DNA of 12,797 nucleotides from Woeseia sp037968755. GTDB lineage: Bacteria; Pseudomonadota; Gammaproteobacteria; Steroidobacterales; Woeseiaceae. The position numbers and the translations under genes are program-made. The DNA is taken from the NCBI GenBank assembly GCA_037968755.1, contig JBBKWB010000001.1, forward strand, positions 1 through 12,797, given 5' to 3'. The notes under the pieces are model-generated. The model was not told where the DNA came from and ran no database searches. It was given only the letters and a program-made list of their open reading frames with translations. Of the stretch, positions 6,164-12,797 are shown piece by piece; position 1 is the stretch's first letter, and each line of letters starts with the position of its first letter.

Positions 6164-6772
6164 ATGAAGCTGTTTGCGCACCCCGAATCCGGACACGCAT
6201 TCAAAGTACGCTTTTTCCTGAAAGCCGCCAAGATTGATCACGACTATGAAGTGGTCGATATATTTCAGCCGTGCGATGCGCGCCCGGCCGAGTTCCGCAA
6301 ACACGCCCGTTACCACGAAGTGCCGGTCCTGGTGGATGACGGACAAGCGTACGTGCAGTCGAACGCGATACTGATGCATCTTGCAAAAAAGACAGGAGAA
6401 TGGGGCGCCGAGAGCCCCGCGCAATTTACACTTTGCCTCGAATGGTTATTCTGGGAGGCAAACAAGATCGGTATGTGCCTGCCGCAATTGCGAGCCTCGG
6501 AAAAGTTTTCCGCGACAAAACTCGATGACGGTACGCGGCAATGGCTGCTTGGCAGGTATACGCATGATGTTTGCGTGCTTGACCGGGAATTCTCGGACGG
6601 CCGTCCTTTCATCACCGGGCAGACGCTGACAATCGCAGATTTTTCTCTTTGCGGGTACTTATACTTCGCCGACCAGGCGCGTGTCACCGTACCCGACAAT
6701 GTGGCCGCCTGGCTTGAGCGGCTTTCACAGGTTCCTGGCTGGGCGCATCCGTACGAGTTGATGGCAGGCTAG
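6164..6772 (+). CDS. Glutathione S-transferase family protein
   Basis: The 202-residue protein has the two-domain GST fold. The thioredoxin-like domain (about 1-78) starts MKLFAHPESGHAFKVRFFL, with S9 or H11 in the place of the usual glutathione-activating residue. It contains the cis-proline loop EVPVL (P54) and the QSNAIL motif (Q65, S66) that holds the gamma-glutamyl group of glutathione. The helical C-terminal domain carries the N-capping box TIADFSL (T156, D159) needed for folding. Such enzymes conjugate or reduce electrophiles and peroxides with glutathione in the cytoplasm; the substrate is unknown. ATG 6164 is chosen because GGAGAG ends 3 bases upstream; an in-frame ATG at 6143 lacks a site. 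TATAGT at 6108-6113 is a possible -10 element but its -35 region is poor. It is a single-gene unit. Confidence 0.9.
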   Translation: MKLFAHPESGHAFKVRFFLKAAKIDHDYEVVDIFQPCDARPAEFRKHARYHEVPVLVDDGQAYVQSNAILMHLAKKTGEWGAESPAQFTLCLEWLFWEANKIGMCLPQLRASEKFSATKLDDGTRQWLLGRYTHDVCVLDREFSDGRPFITGQTLTIADFSLCGYLYFADQARVTVPDNVAAWLERLSQVPGWAHPYELMAG

Positions 6773-6881
6773 CCCGGTAGATGGATCCAATGCCTGCAGG
6801 TGCCGGCCGCTGACTCTCCGGCGTCGCCCCTTGTCAGCGACGACGCATGCCGGATTGTCGCTGAAATGCCGAAGATTATCT

Positions 6882-6969
6882 GGACACCCACAGTAACCTA
6901 ACCATAAGCCCCAGAAATGTGGGTTGAATGCCCACTGTGACTTAGCAAAACAAACAAATATGGGTGTCC
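6882..6969. repeat. Family A inverted repeat, copy 3
   Basis: Arms GGACACCCA (6882-6890) and TGGGTGTCC (6961-6969) enclose 70 bases. The interior does not resemble that of the copy at 2586-2660, so only the termini are conserved. The rest of the 345-base gap between the GST stop and the next gene start holds nothing I can support. Confidence 0.7.
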
Positions 6970-7117
6970 TTTCTAACTGTCCTGGCCCAGGCACAGCCGG
7001 CGCCTCATTACGTTCGATAGCGAACGGTCCAAATCGCCCCATTCAACTACCGTGCATAGGCACTATTTTCAGTGCTTTCGGGCCGGGCGTTGAATGCGCC
7101 CGAGTATGGAGATTTGC

Positions 7118-9619
7118 ATGCGCTATCGAGACAGTTCCAATGGCATTTCCGGCATTCGAAGATTCGCAGCTCCATTACTGAACAAGATGCTACAAACTAC
7201 GCGGCTCGCACTTGCCGCAGTAATGGTGCTGGGCGCTGCCAACGCAGCGCACGCTGTTGAATGTCCGATATCCGAAAATGTAACGGTGACCGGCACGGAA
7301 ACAATTCGCGGCCAATGCCTGGTACGGCCCCCGGGCACACTGAACATCTTGGGCACGCTCGCTAATGCCGGCCGCCTGCTCAATAACGGTTCAATCATCG
7401 ATCGCGGCACGCTGAACAATAACAATCGATTGGGCAATATGGGTTCACTCAAGTTGGATGGAACAGGATCCAGCGACCATGCAATCCTTAACAACAACGG
7501 TGTTCTGAGCAACCATGGCAGTTTGAGCGTGGACCTCGGAATTCTGAACAACAAGCAACACTTGCTGAACAAACCCGGCGCATCTATCAGCCTAAGCCCT
7601 GTGTTAAGCAATACTCCAACATTTGAGAACAGTTCTTTTCTGAAAAATTCTGGCGAGTTCATCAACGAAGGAACACTGACAACCCACACGGAAGTAGGCA
7701 ACGAAGGACGCTTCGTCAATCGGGCGGAAGGCGTCGTCAACAGCAACAGCGCTTTCGTCCAGCTTAGTAACGGTGACGGCTTTGAACTGCCGTCGTTTCG
7801 AAATGACGGCAGCCTGATCAATCTGGGGCAGTTCAAAGCACGAATACTTGTGGGCAACGGAACCGTACACAATGATAGCGACGGCAATATGTCGTTCGGG
7901 TATACGTTTTGCAACATGGGTTCGGTGGTAAATGACGGCGTAATAACCTTTGAGTCAAACATTGCTTCGTGTTTCCAGGACTTCGTCAACAACGGCGAAC
8001 TGGATTTCCGCGGCGGTACGAATGAAGTCTTTAGCCTGCGAAATCATGGGCTCATCACGCTGAACAGAACGTTCCAAAACCGCAGTTCGACTCCGGGCTA
8101 TCACGGCCTTGTTAATCACCGCAACGGAATAGTCGTACTCGAGTTGCCGACTTTTCGCGTGCCGGGCGGGTCTAGCACGGGTGGTGGCTACTTTCTTTAC
8201 TACGAAGAATTCGTCAACAAGGGAACAATTCTCGTAAAAGGCGATGCCGGCGCCATTCCGGATCGCGACAATGCCAAGATCGAAGATGGTTCAGGTAACA
8301 GCACACTTCGCCAGACCTCGGGTCTGCTCGAAGTCAACGGACTGGTGAATACGCAGAGTCCCGTTCGTATCGATGGCGGTATCCTGGCCGGTACCGGACG
8401 CATCGGGTTGGCCGGTACGTCCGGATTATCGAGCGCTGTTGTTCGCATTGGTCCGAACGCGAAGCTTAGTCCTGGACGAATGATCGACAGCACCGTGCCG
8501 CAGGGTGAGCTCGAAGTTGTGGGTAATTTGCAGATCGAAGGCACTCTCAAGCTGGATCTTGCACCGGTGCCCGGCAATGTCGATAACGATCGCCTGCGTC
8601 TGCCAACAGGAGGACCGCGCACAGGCAGGGTTTTCTTCGGCCCCAATAGCTCGATCGACATAACCTGCGCGGGCTATGTGCCGAACGGTCCGCATGACTT
8701 CCAGATCATCAGTGCTGATCGTGGCGTTACGGGACTTGAGCTTGTCGACCTGAACATCTCCTGCTTACCTCCTGGCTATGCCGCAAGTCTGACTTATGAC
8801 GGCATCGGCATTGTCAGCTTGCATATCGGCTACGAACGAAATCCTGCGCCGATGCTAAAGTCCGGGCTGACGGAGGCGAATCACAACTGGAACACCGTCG
8901 CGACGCCGGGTGAACTCACCGATCCCGTGATCATCGCGGGCCCGCCATCACAGAACGGCGACGACCCGGGCGTGGTGCGGCTACGCAACGTGCAGTCGGG
9001 TAGCTTTGAAGTCCAGTTCCAGGAATGGGACTACCTGGATGGGTGGCACTCGGCTGAACAAATACCGTATCTGGCCCTGGCCAAGGGTGCATTTGCGAGT
9101 GCAGACGGCACCGTGTGGCAAGTCGGCACGTTCAGGCTGTTCAATACCGCCAGTTGGAGGACGCAGCGCTTCCAACACTGCAACGCACCGGGCGGGCCGA
9201 AATTATTCCTGACGATACAGAGCGCTGCGGGCGCTGAAGCTATAACCGTTCGCGCACGTAGGGTGACACGGAGTGGCTTCGAGGCAGCCCTGTTTGAACA
9301 GGAGAGCCTGATGAACGGTCATGCCACTGAAACGATAGGCTACCTCGTGGTATGCAGTCCCGGCGGCACCGGCACTGTTGTGGACATGGATGGCAACAGC
9401 GAAGGCTTTAGTGTGAATTCAGTCCGTTTGGATCAGAACTGGCGGCCTGTTGGCCCCACGTATCTGAAGATGGAAGAAGAACAATCGGCCGACCCGGAAG
9501 TGAAGCACGTATTTGAGCGGGTGGACGTACTCCAGTTAGCGAACAAGATCTTTGCACAGGACGTCTCGTCGAATGGGGATGACACCGCGGCGGTGCGCGC
9601 TCAACAGCAGAGCAACTAG
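7118..9619 (+). CDS. Large exported protein with Asn-rich repeats and a duplicated C-terminal module
   Basis: The 833-residue protein starts at ATG 7118, chosen because GGAG lies 6 bases upstream. A signal peptide with a long basic n-region follows (core LALAAVMVLGAANAAHA, likely cut after residue 46); ATG 7187 would give a shorter signal but has no ribosome site. Residues about 70-360 contain many degenerate repeats of the form L-x-N-x-G-x-L or LLNNGSI, ILNNNGVLSNHGSL, FINEGTL, typical of right-handed beta-helix or autotransporter-passenger-like adhesins. Residues about 400-560 continue with beta-helix-like text (GGILAGTGRI) and a possible capping region. Two related segments sit at about 630 and 721: FEVQFQEWDYLDGWHSAEQI and FEAALFEQESLMNGHATETI, each followed by a YL. 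No autotransporter barrel, Dockerin, LPXTG or sorting tail is seen, so how it reaches the surface is unclear. Function unknown; adhesion or surface coating is an inference. Confidence 0.85.
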   Translation: MRYRDSSNGISGIRRFAAPLLNKMLQTTRLALAAVMVLGAANAAHAVECPISENVTVTGTETIRGQCLVRPPGTLNILGTLANAGRLLNNGSIIDRGTLNNNNRLGNMGSLKLDGTGSSDHAILNNNGVLSNHGSLSVDLGILNNKQHLLNKPGASISLSPVLSNTPTFENSSFLKNSGEFINEGTLTTHTEVGNEGRFVNRAEGVVNSNSAFVQLSNGDGFELPSFRNDGSLINLGQFKARILVGNGTVHNDSDGNMSFGYTFCNMGSVVNDGVITFESNIASCFQDFVNNGELDFRGGTNEVFSLRNHGLITLNRTFQNRSSTPGYHGLVNHRNGIVVLELPTFRVPGGSSTGGGYFLYYEEFVNKGTILVKGDAGAIPDRDNAKIEDGSGNSTLRQTSGLLEVNGLVNTQSPVRIDGGILAGTGRIGLAGTSGLSSAVVRIGPNAKLSPGRMIDSTVPQGELEVVGNLQIEGTLKLDLAPVPGNVDNDRLRLPTGGPRTGRVFFGPNSSIDITCAGYVPNGPHDFQIISADRGVTGLELVDLNISCLPPGYAASLTYDGIGIVSLHIGYERNPAPMLKSGLTEANHNWNTVATPGELTDPVIIAGPPSQNGDDPGVVRLRNVQSGSFEVQFQEWDYLDGWHSAEQIPYLALAKGAFASADGTVWQVGTFRLFNTASWRTQRFQHCNAPGGPKLFLTIQSAAGAEAITVRARRVTRSGFEAALFEQESLMNGHATETIGYLVVCSPGGTGTVVDMDGNSEGFSVNSVRLDQNWRPVGPTYLKMEEEQSADPEVKHVFERVDVLQLANKIFAQDVSSNGDDTAAVRAQQQSN

Positions 9620-9689
9620 ACTGTCCTGCACGTTTCTGGCTGGATACTCACGAGCCCTGAACAATCTGCAAACTATGTGTTAATCGCTC

Positions 9690-9721
9690 AAAAAAAAAGC
9701 CCCTCATCGAGGGGCTTTTTT
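9690..9721. terminator. Bidirectional rho-independent terminator
   Basis: GCCCCTC (9699-9705) pairs with GAGGGGC (9709-9715) around a 3-base loop. Six T residues follow on the plus side and a run of A residues precedes it, giving a T-run on the minus strand too. It sits between the convergent Asn-rich exported protein and BON lipoprotein genes and can end both transcripts. Confidence 0.95.
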
Positions 9722-9750
9722 CTATTCTTCATTAACTTTCGTAGCGCTCG

Positions 9751-10062
9751 CTACTTAATCTGCATGTCATTCTTGACCGAGGTAACGCCTTCGATGTTAC
9801 CTGCGACCAGAACCGCCTGATCCATAGCGCCTTTCGAGCTGACAAATCCGCTGAGCTGCACGATGCCCTTGAAGGTCTCGACGTTCACTTCGGATGATTT
9901 GATAGTCGAATCTTTAACGAGTGCTGCCTTTACCTTGGTGGTGATCCAGGAATCCGAAAAATACTCTCCGGTGCTCTCTTCCGTGGGGCTGCCAGCGCAG
10001 CCGACTGCCACAGTGCACATAAAGGCAAGCAACGCCGCGGCCAGATAGTTCGAGTGTTTCAT
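9751..10062 (-). CDS. BON-domain lipoprotein (OsmY-like)
   Basis: The 103-residue protein has a lipoprotein signal peptide ending VAVGC, with C22 as the lipidated residue; the next residue is Ala, not Asp, so outer-membrane sorting is expected. Residues about 36-103 form one BON domain: DSWITTKVKAALVKDSTIKS, then VNVETFKGIVQLSGFVSS, then GVTSVKNDMQI. BON domains bind phospholipid or support envelope integrity, and OsmY-type proteins are often induced by osmotic or stationary-phase stress. Here there is a single domain, whereas OsmY has two. ATG 10062 is supported by AAGGAAG 7 bases upstream. It shares the bidirectional terminator on its 3' side and has a REP-like doublet on its 5' side. The family call is firm; the regulation is not visible in the sequence. 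Confidence 0.9.
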   Translation of the reverse strand: MKHSNYLAAALLAFMCTVAVGCAGSPTEESTGEYFSDSWITTKVKAALVKDSTIKSSEVNVETFKGIVQLSGFVSSKGAMDQAVLVAGNIEGVTSVKNDMQIK

Positions 10063-10155
10063 GTTGATTCTTCCTTACTGAGTACGGCGTGATTAATACA
10101 GTGTTTTCAAGTGCAGCTCTGTGCGGTCGCATACATAGGATCGTAGCCGAGAATA

Positions 10156-10236
10156 AACTGGGGACAGTTACCGGTTTTCATCTCGCCTAAAGCGCTAATG
10201 CAGCGCAAAGACGAAAACCGGTAACTGTCCCCAGTT
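10156..10236. repeat. Family B inverted repeat with nested inner hairpin
   Basis: Two perfect 24-bp arms (10156-10179 and 10213-10236, core GGGGACAGTTACCGGTTTTC) enclose 33 bases. Inside, GCGCT (10192-10196) and AGCGC (10202-10206) form a second hairpin. It is the longest perfect inverted repeat in the window and lies between divergent genes, the BON lipoprotein and the membrane hypothetical. There is no T-run, so it is not a typical terminator. Confidence 0.9.
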
Positions 10237-10303
10237 ATTTTCTGCAACGATCGCGTGCGGGCGAAAAGAGACGATCATCAGTAGCTGCTAGAATCGCCTG
10301 ATC

Positions 10304-10792
10304 ATGACCCAAACGGGTCGGTCCGAAAACCACAAGGCTGCAGTATTGAGTCGCGAAAGTAAGTCCTTCGCAGGGATGATCGCACTTGGGATTTCTTCCC
10401 TGATCGTCCTCGCCATTGCGAGCATAGTGGTCTTGAGCTACGGGTGGGTTCCCCAATTTGGTAATCGGGTTACTGAAGTTTACTTCGGCGAAAAGCCGGA
10501 GAGCTGGGTCGCCTGGTACGGATCGGGGTGGACGGACCACCAGATCTATTTCGTATTCAGGGCGGACAGGGACTGGGTAGAGCGGGCCGCAAGTTACGCC
10601 AGGCTGGCCGAAGCTGGGGAAATGCGTCGTGACGACTGCGTTGGCATCTCCCCCCGTCCACCATGGTGGTTTGTCCTATCGCCTCACACCGAGGGTGTCT
10701 GTTGGGAGCGAATCGAAAAACGCGGCGGCGACATGAGAATGCACTACTCACCATCCAGCGGCTTCGTCTACGTTTACGACTTCAGCTCCTGA
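10304..10792 (+). CDS. Membrane-anchored hypothetical protein
   Basis: The 162-residue product has a polar N-terminus of about 23 residues, one membrane helix at about 24-47 (MIALGISSLIVLAIASIVVL) and a C-terminal domain of about 115 residues, probably outside the cytoplasm. That domain is rich in aromatic residues (SWVAWYGSGWTDHQIYFVF, RPPWWFVLSP) and has two cysteines, in RDDCVGIS and EGVCWERI, that could pair. I recognise no family. ATG 10304 has only a weak ribosome site; an internal ATG at 10376 would begin at the helix itself. The frame is intact, the composition is coding-like, and the gene stands alone between two family B repeats. Confidence 0.65.
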   Translation: MTQTGRSENHKAAVLSRESKSFAGMIALGISSLIVLAIASIVVLSYGWVPQFGNRVTEVYFGEKPESWVAWYGSGWTDHQIYFVFRADRDWVERAASYARLAEAGEMRRDDCVGISPRPPWWFVLSPHTEGVCWERIEKRGGDMRMHYSPSSGFVYVYDFSS

Positions 10793-10802
10793 CCTAAAAA
10801 CC

Positions 10803-10822
10803 GGGGACAGTTACCGGTTTTC
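10803..10822 (+). repeat. Family B half-element
   Basis: GGGGACAGTTACCGGTTTTC is identical to the left arm core of the doublet at 10156. It starts 10 bases after the stop of the membrane hypothetical gene and is followed by a full family B doublet, giving a small cluster. Confidence 0.85.
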
Positions 10823-10833
10823 ATTCGGCGTCG

Positions 10834-10918
10834 AAAAAACAGGGACAGTTACCGGTTATTATTCTGTGCAGCCATTGCCAGCACGGGATAATAACCGGTA
10901 ACTGTCCCTACTTTTTTT
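10834..10918. repeat. Family B inverted repeat, likely bidirectional terminator
   Basis: Perfect 21-bp arms at 10841-10861 and 10889-10909 enclose 27 bases. Seven T residues follow on the plus strand (10912-10918) and six A residues before the left arm (10834-10839) give a T-run on the minus strand. It lies between convergent genes and could end both transcripts. Its right end overlaps the TAG stop codon (10908-10910) of the small transporter subunit. Another degenerate half, ACTGTCCC at 10923-10930, lies just beyond. Confidence 0.85.
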
Positions 10919-11036
10919 GGTCACTGTCCCGATTGTTTTCGGGCGGCTTTTTTAGTATTTGGTAGTAGCACCAGGTCGCGAGCCCGATGACGAACACAAG
11001 TGCCGTACTCATGAATAGTACCGCCAGCGTGGTCAT
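10908..11036 (-). CDS. Small membrane subunit of the NSS transporter (MetS-like)
   Basis: The 42-residue product is one membrane helix (about 4-28, TLAVLFMSTALVFVIGLATW) with a basic C-terminal tail (QILKKPPENNRDSDQKK). Its ATG overlaps the TGA of the transporter gene by 4 bases (ATGA), and GGGA lies about 7 bases upstream, so the two are translationally coupled. Tiny one-helix proteins directly after bacterial sodium:neurotransmitter-type symporters are known; in Corynebacterium glutamicum MetS is needed with MetP for methionine uptake. By position and topology this is the same kind of subunit, though sequence likeness to MetS is limited to the MTT start and the helix. The last residues and the stop codon fall within or against family B repeat sequence, so the tail was probably shaped by the repeat's insertion. 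The longer frame up to 11180 is a shadow of the transporter gene. Confidence 0.75.
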   Translation of the reverse strand: MTTLAVLFMSTALVFVIGLATWCYYQILKKPPENNRDSDQKK

Positions 11037-12694
11037 GACGCGTTCCCAGTTGTAATGACAGGGCTCGGCGCATCGGCCGGCATTTTTCCGTCTATGTCCA
11101 TGCCGGCGGCTCGCCAGCGTCGCGAGCCAATCGCGGTCACGATCATCAGCAGGGCGATTGTGCCGAGTATGACCAGCCACGCGTAGATCACCGATCGGTC
11201 GGCTGGCGCGCCCGTAGTTGGATCGCCCAGCACGGACTGAATGTAGGGCGGCAGGTTGAAGTAACAGAAGCCCACAAATATGACGATCAGGTATACCGGC
11301 GACACGTACTTGATGATGAATCGAAACACGCTTGGAATCTTCATCTGTGCGCCGCGGTTTGCTTCCTCAAGGCCTTTGTCGGCACCGAAAATCCAGGAGA
11401 AGCAGATAATCTGCGTGCCTGCGACTACGAATATCATGAAGGTGCCAACCCAGAAATCGAGTGTATCGAGAGCGGTCAGGCCCTTGCTGAACCAAAGTAC
11501 GAACAAGTTGCCGAGAATACACAGTCCTGCGACGACTGCGGTCGCCCCCTTGTGCGTTAGGCCCAGCGCTTCTTCAAAAAATGCCTTGGTTGGTTGCAGC
11601 ATCGATAGCGAGCTCGTGATCGCCGCCAGGAAAAGCATGAAAAACCACACTGCGCCAAAAAAATCGCCGAACGGCATTCGCGCGAAAACGACTGGCAGTG
11701 CAGTGAATCCAGTGCTGAATGTACCGCCCATGTGCGCCTGTGTCGCAGTAAGGCCAAGAAACACGACGGCGGCAGTCAGTGTGATCATGCCCCCCAGCGC
11801 GACTTCGAAAAATTCGTTGGTGGCCGACGAGGTCAGGCTGGACAGAACGATGTCGTCGTTGTCTTTCAGGTAGGAGGCGTAGTTGATGATGACGCCAAAC
11901 CCGACCGACAGGCTGAAGAAAATCTGCCCGGTTGCGGCGAGCCAGGTCTGGAAATTGCCAAGTGCCGCAAAGTCGGGGTTCCACATGAAGTTAAGTCCTG
12001 CCGCAACACTTTGATCAGGCAGGCTCGGATCGGGCGTGCCCAGCGTCAGGACTCTGACGAGTACGATCAGTGCGCACACGGCCATCGCCGGCATGGCCCA
12101 GCGGCAGAACGTTTCAATGCCGCGGTTCAGACCCCGATACAAGAAGTAGATATTGAGAGTGAATGCTATTGCCCAAAAAATGACCGATTGGTGCAATCCT
12201 CCCTGGGTCAGAAAGCCGTCAAAATTGGCGCCGGTTGTTTCGCTAAATTGAGACGCAGAGGCGGCAACCTGTTCTGAAACGGTTTGGCCGGGGAGTATGC
12301 CCATGCCTCCACTGACATAGGTCCAGGCATACGACAGGCACCACGACTCAATCATCACGTAATAAAAGTAGATGACCAGTGGCACGAGCACCCCGAATGA
12401 ACCGAGGTACCGGGCCACCGCACCGCGGCCCCATAAACCGATGATTGCTGGCGCCGAATGAAACCCCTTACGCCCGCCGTACCGACCCATAGTCCATTCC
12501 GCCCAGCCGATCGGTATCCCCAACAACAGGAACGCGATGAAGTAAGGGATCAGGAATGCACCGCCGCCGTTTTCCGCGGCATTGCCGGGAAAGCGCAGAA
12601 AATTGCCAAGGCCGACCGCGGATCCGGAGACCGCAAGGATAATCCCGAGGCGCGATCCCCAGGCTTGTCCTTGCACGGCCGTTCTACCACTCAC
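11033..12694 (-). CDS. LeuT-like sodium-dependent (NSS/SNF) amino-acid symporter
   Basis: The 553-residue protein has the 12-helix layout of the neurotransmitter:sodium symporter family and reads very close to LeuT. Helix 1 has the hallmark GSAVGLGNFLRFP and ENGGGAFLIPY. By comparison with LeuT, sodium site 1 residues are A26, N31, S261 (Thr in LeuT) and N293, and site 2 residues are G24, V27, A357, T360 and S361. The helix 3 tyrosine pair is Y111/Y112 (YYVMIESW). E297 occupies the place of LeuT Glu290, which predicts transport that does not need chloride. It would import an amino acid with sodium across the inner membrane; the substrate is not readable. GTG 12694 is chosen because GAGGAG lies 8 bases upstream and the first residues match the family start. 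It is coupled to the small subunit gene downstream. Compared with LeuT it has a longer polar C-terminus (about 525-553). Confidence 0.95.
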   Translation of the reverse strand: MSGRTAVQGQAWGSRLGIILAVSGSAVGLGNFLRFPGNAAENGGGAFLIPYFIAFLLLGIPIGWAEWTMGRYGGRKGFHSAPAIIGLWGRGAVARYLGSFGVLVPLVIYFYYVMIESWCLSYAWTYVSGGMGILPGQTVSEQVAASASQFSETTGANFDGFLTQGGLHQSVIFWAIAFTLNIYFLYRGLNRGIETFCRWAMPAMAVCALIVLVRVLTLGTPDPSLPDQSVAAGLNFMWNPDFAALGNFQTWLAATGQIFFSLSVGFGVIINYASYLKDNDDIVLSSLTSSATNEFFEVALGGMITLTAAVVFLGLTATQAHMGGTFSTGFTALPVVFARMPFGDFFGAVWFFMLFLAAITSSLSMLQPTKAFFEEALGLTHKGATAVVAGLCILGNLFVLWFSKGLTALDTLDFWVGTFMIFVVAGTQIICFSWIFGADKGLEEANRGAQMKIPSVFRFIIKYVSPVYLIVIFVGFCYFNLPPYIQSVLGDPTTGAPADRSVIYAWLVILGTIALLMIVTAIGSRRWRAAGMDIDGKMPADAPSPVITTGNAS

Positions 12695-12729
12695 GTCAGG
12701 TTCTCCTCGACGTCAGCTAGCTGAAAGTG

Positions 12730-12746
12730 CTGCGGCATTGCCGCAG
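12730..12746. promoter_or_regulatory. Short palindrome in the transporter leader
   Basis: CTGCGGC (12730-12736) and GCCGCAG (12740-12746) form a 7-bp stem with a 3-base loop, 35 bases upstream of the transporter GTG. An AGCTAGCT palindrome lies nearer the gene at 12715-12722 and a TAGCTAGC at 12782-12789. These could be operator sites or an mRNA leader hairpin. No T-run follows, so a terminator is unlikely. The regulator is unknown. Confidence 0.3.
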
Positions 12747-12797
12747 TCAAAAGTGCGTCGTTCGTGTGCCAGGAAATGCAGTAGCTAGCGCCAATCC

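Noticed and set aside
7123..7992. 289-codon open frame on the minus strand inside the large exported protein
   Set aside because: It is fully antisense to a well-supported gene with a signal peptide and repeats; its open length follows from the Asn- and Gly-rich codon use of the other strand.
11280..11873. 197-codon plus-strand frame inside the transporter gene
   Set aside because: The minus strand encodes a near-textbook LeuT-like protein throughout, so this is a shadow frame.

Overview
The window looks like chromosomal DNA from a Proteobacterium, most likely a gammaproteobacterium and perhaps a marine one. This is inferred from the gene families, the Shine-Dalgarno starts and the abundance of REP-like palindromes; there is no rRNA or other firm taxonomic marker. 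Gene content is a mix of housekeeping and stress functions with low coding density between 1.1 and 7.1 kb. I saw no integrase, transposase, phage gene, tRNA, rRNA or CRISPR array.

Layout. (1) 1-1127: the 3' end of a PRC-barrel gene with a strong terminator, then a secreted matrixin-type zinc protease on the minus strand. (2) 1128-2379: a gene-poor stretch ending in a decayed Fe/Mn superoxide dismutase C-terminus that runs into an intact ferritin-like (bacterioferritin-type) gene. (3) 2380-7117: a repeat-rich zone holding a frameshifted membrane-anchored hypothetical gene, a DoxX-like gene, a two-gene cassette of tiny membrane proteins, an exported hypothetical protein and a glutathione S-transferase. 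Nearly every gap here carries a short inverted repeat. (4) 7118-9721: a large exported protein with Asn-rich repeats and a duplicated C-terminal module, closed by a bidirectional terminator. (5) 9751-10792: a BON-domain lipoprotein and a membrane-anchored hypothetical protein, separated and followed by REP-like hairpins. (6) 10908-12694: a LeuT-like sodium-coupled transporter with an overlapping 42-residue membrane subunit, on the minus strand.

The main non-coding theme is at least four families of short dispersed palindromic sequence: A (core AAGGACACCCAT), B (GGGACAGTTACCGG), C (GGTCGAACCGGTT) and D (CCTGGCACCCGGT). Their inverted pairs are 44 to 110 bp long, the size and arrangement of REP doublets moved by RAYT (REP-associated tyrosine) transposases, though no such transposase lies in the window. 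Some pairs appear to act as transcription terminators, and one supplies the stop codon of the transporter subunit.

Functionally, the SOD remnant, ferritin-like protein, DoxX and GST could all touch oxidative or iron stress, but they are separate transcription units and a shared pathway is only a guess. I found no clear new multi-gene system. The best leads are the repeat families, the symmetric-cysteine mini-protein, the Asn-rich exported protein, and an undescribed minus-strand open frame at 4728-4901.
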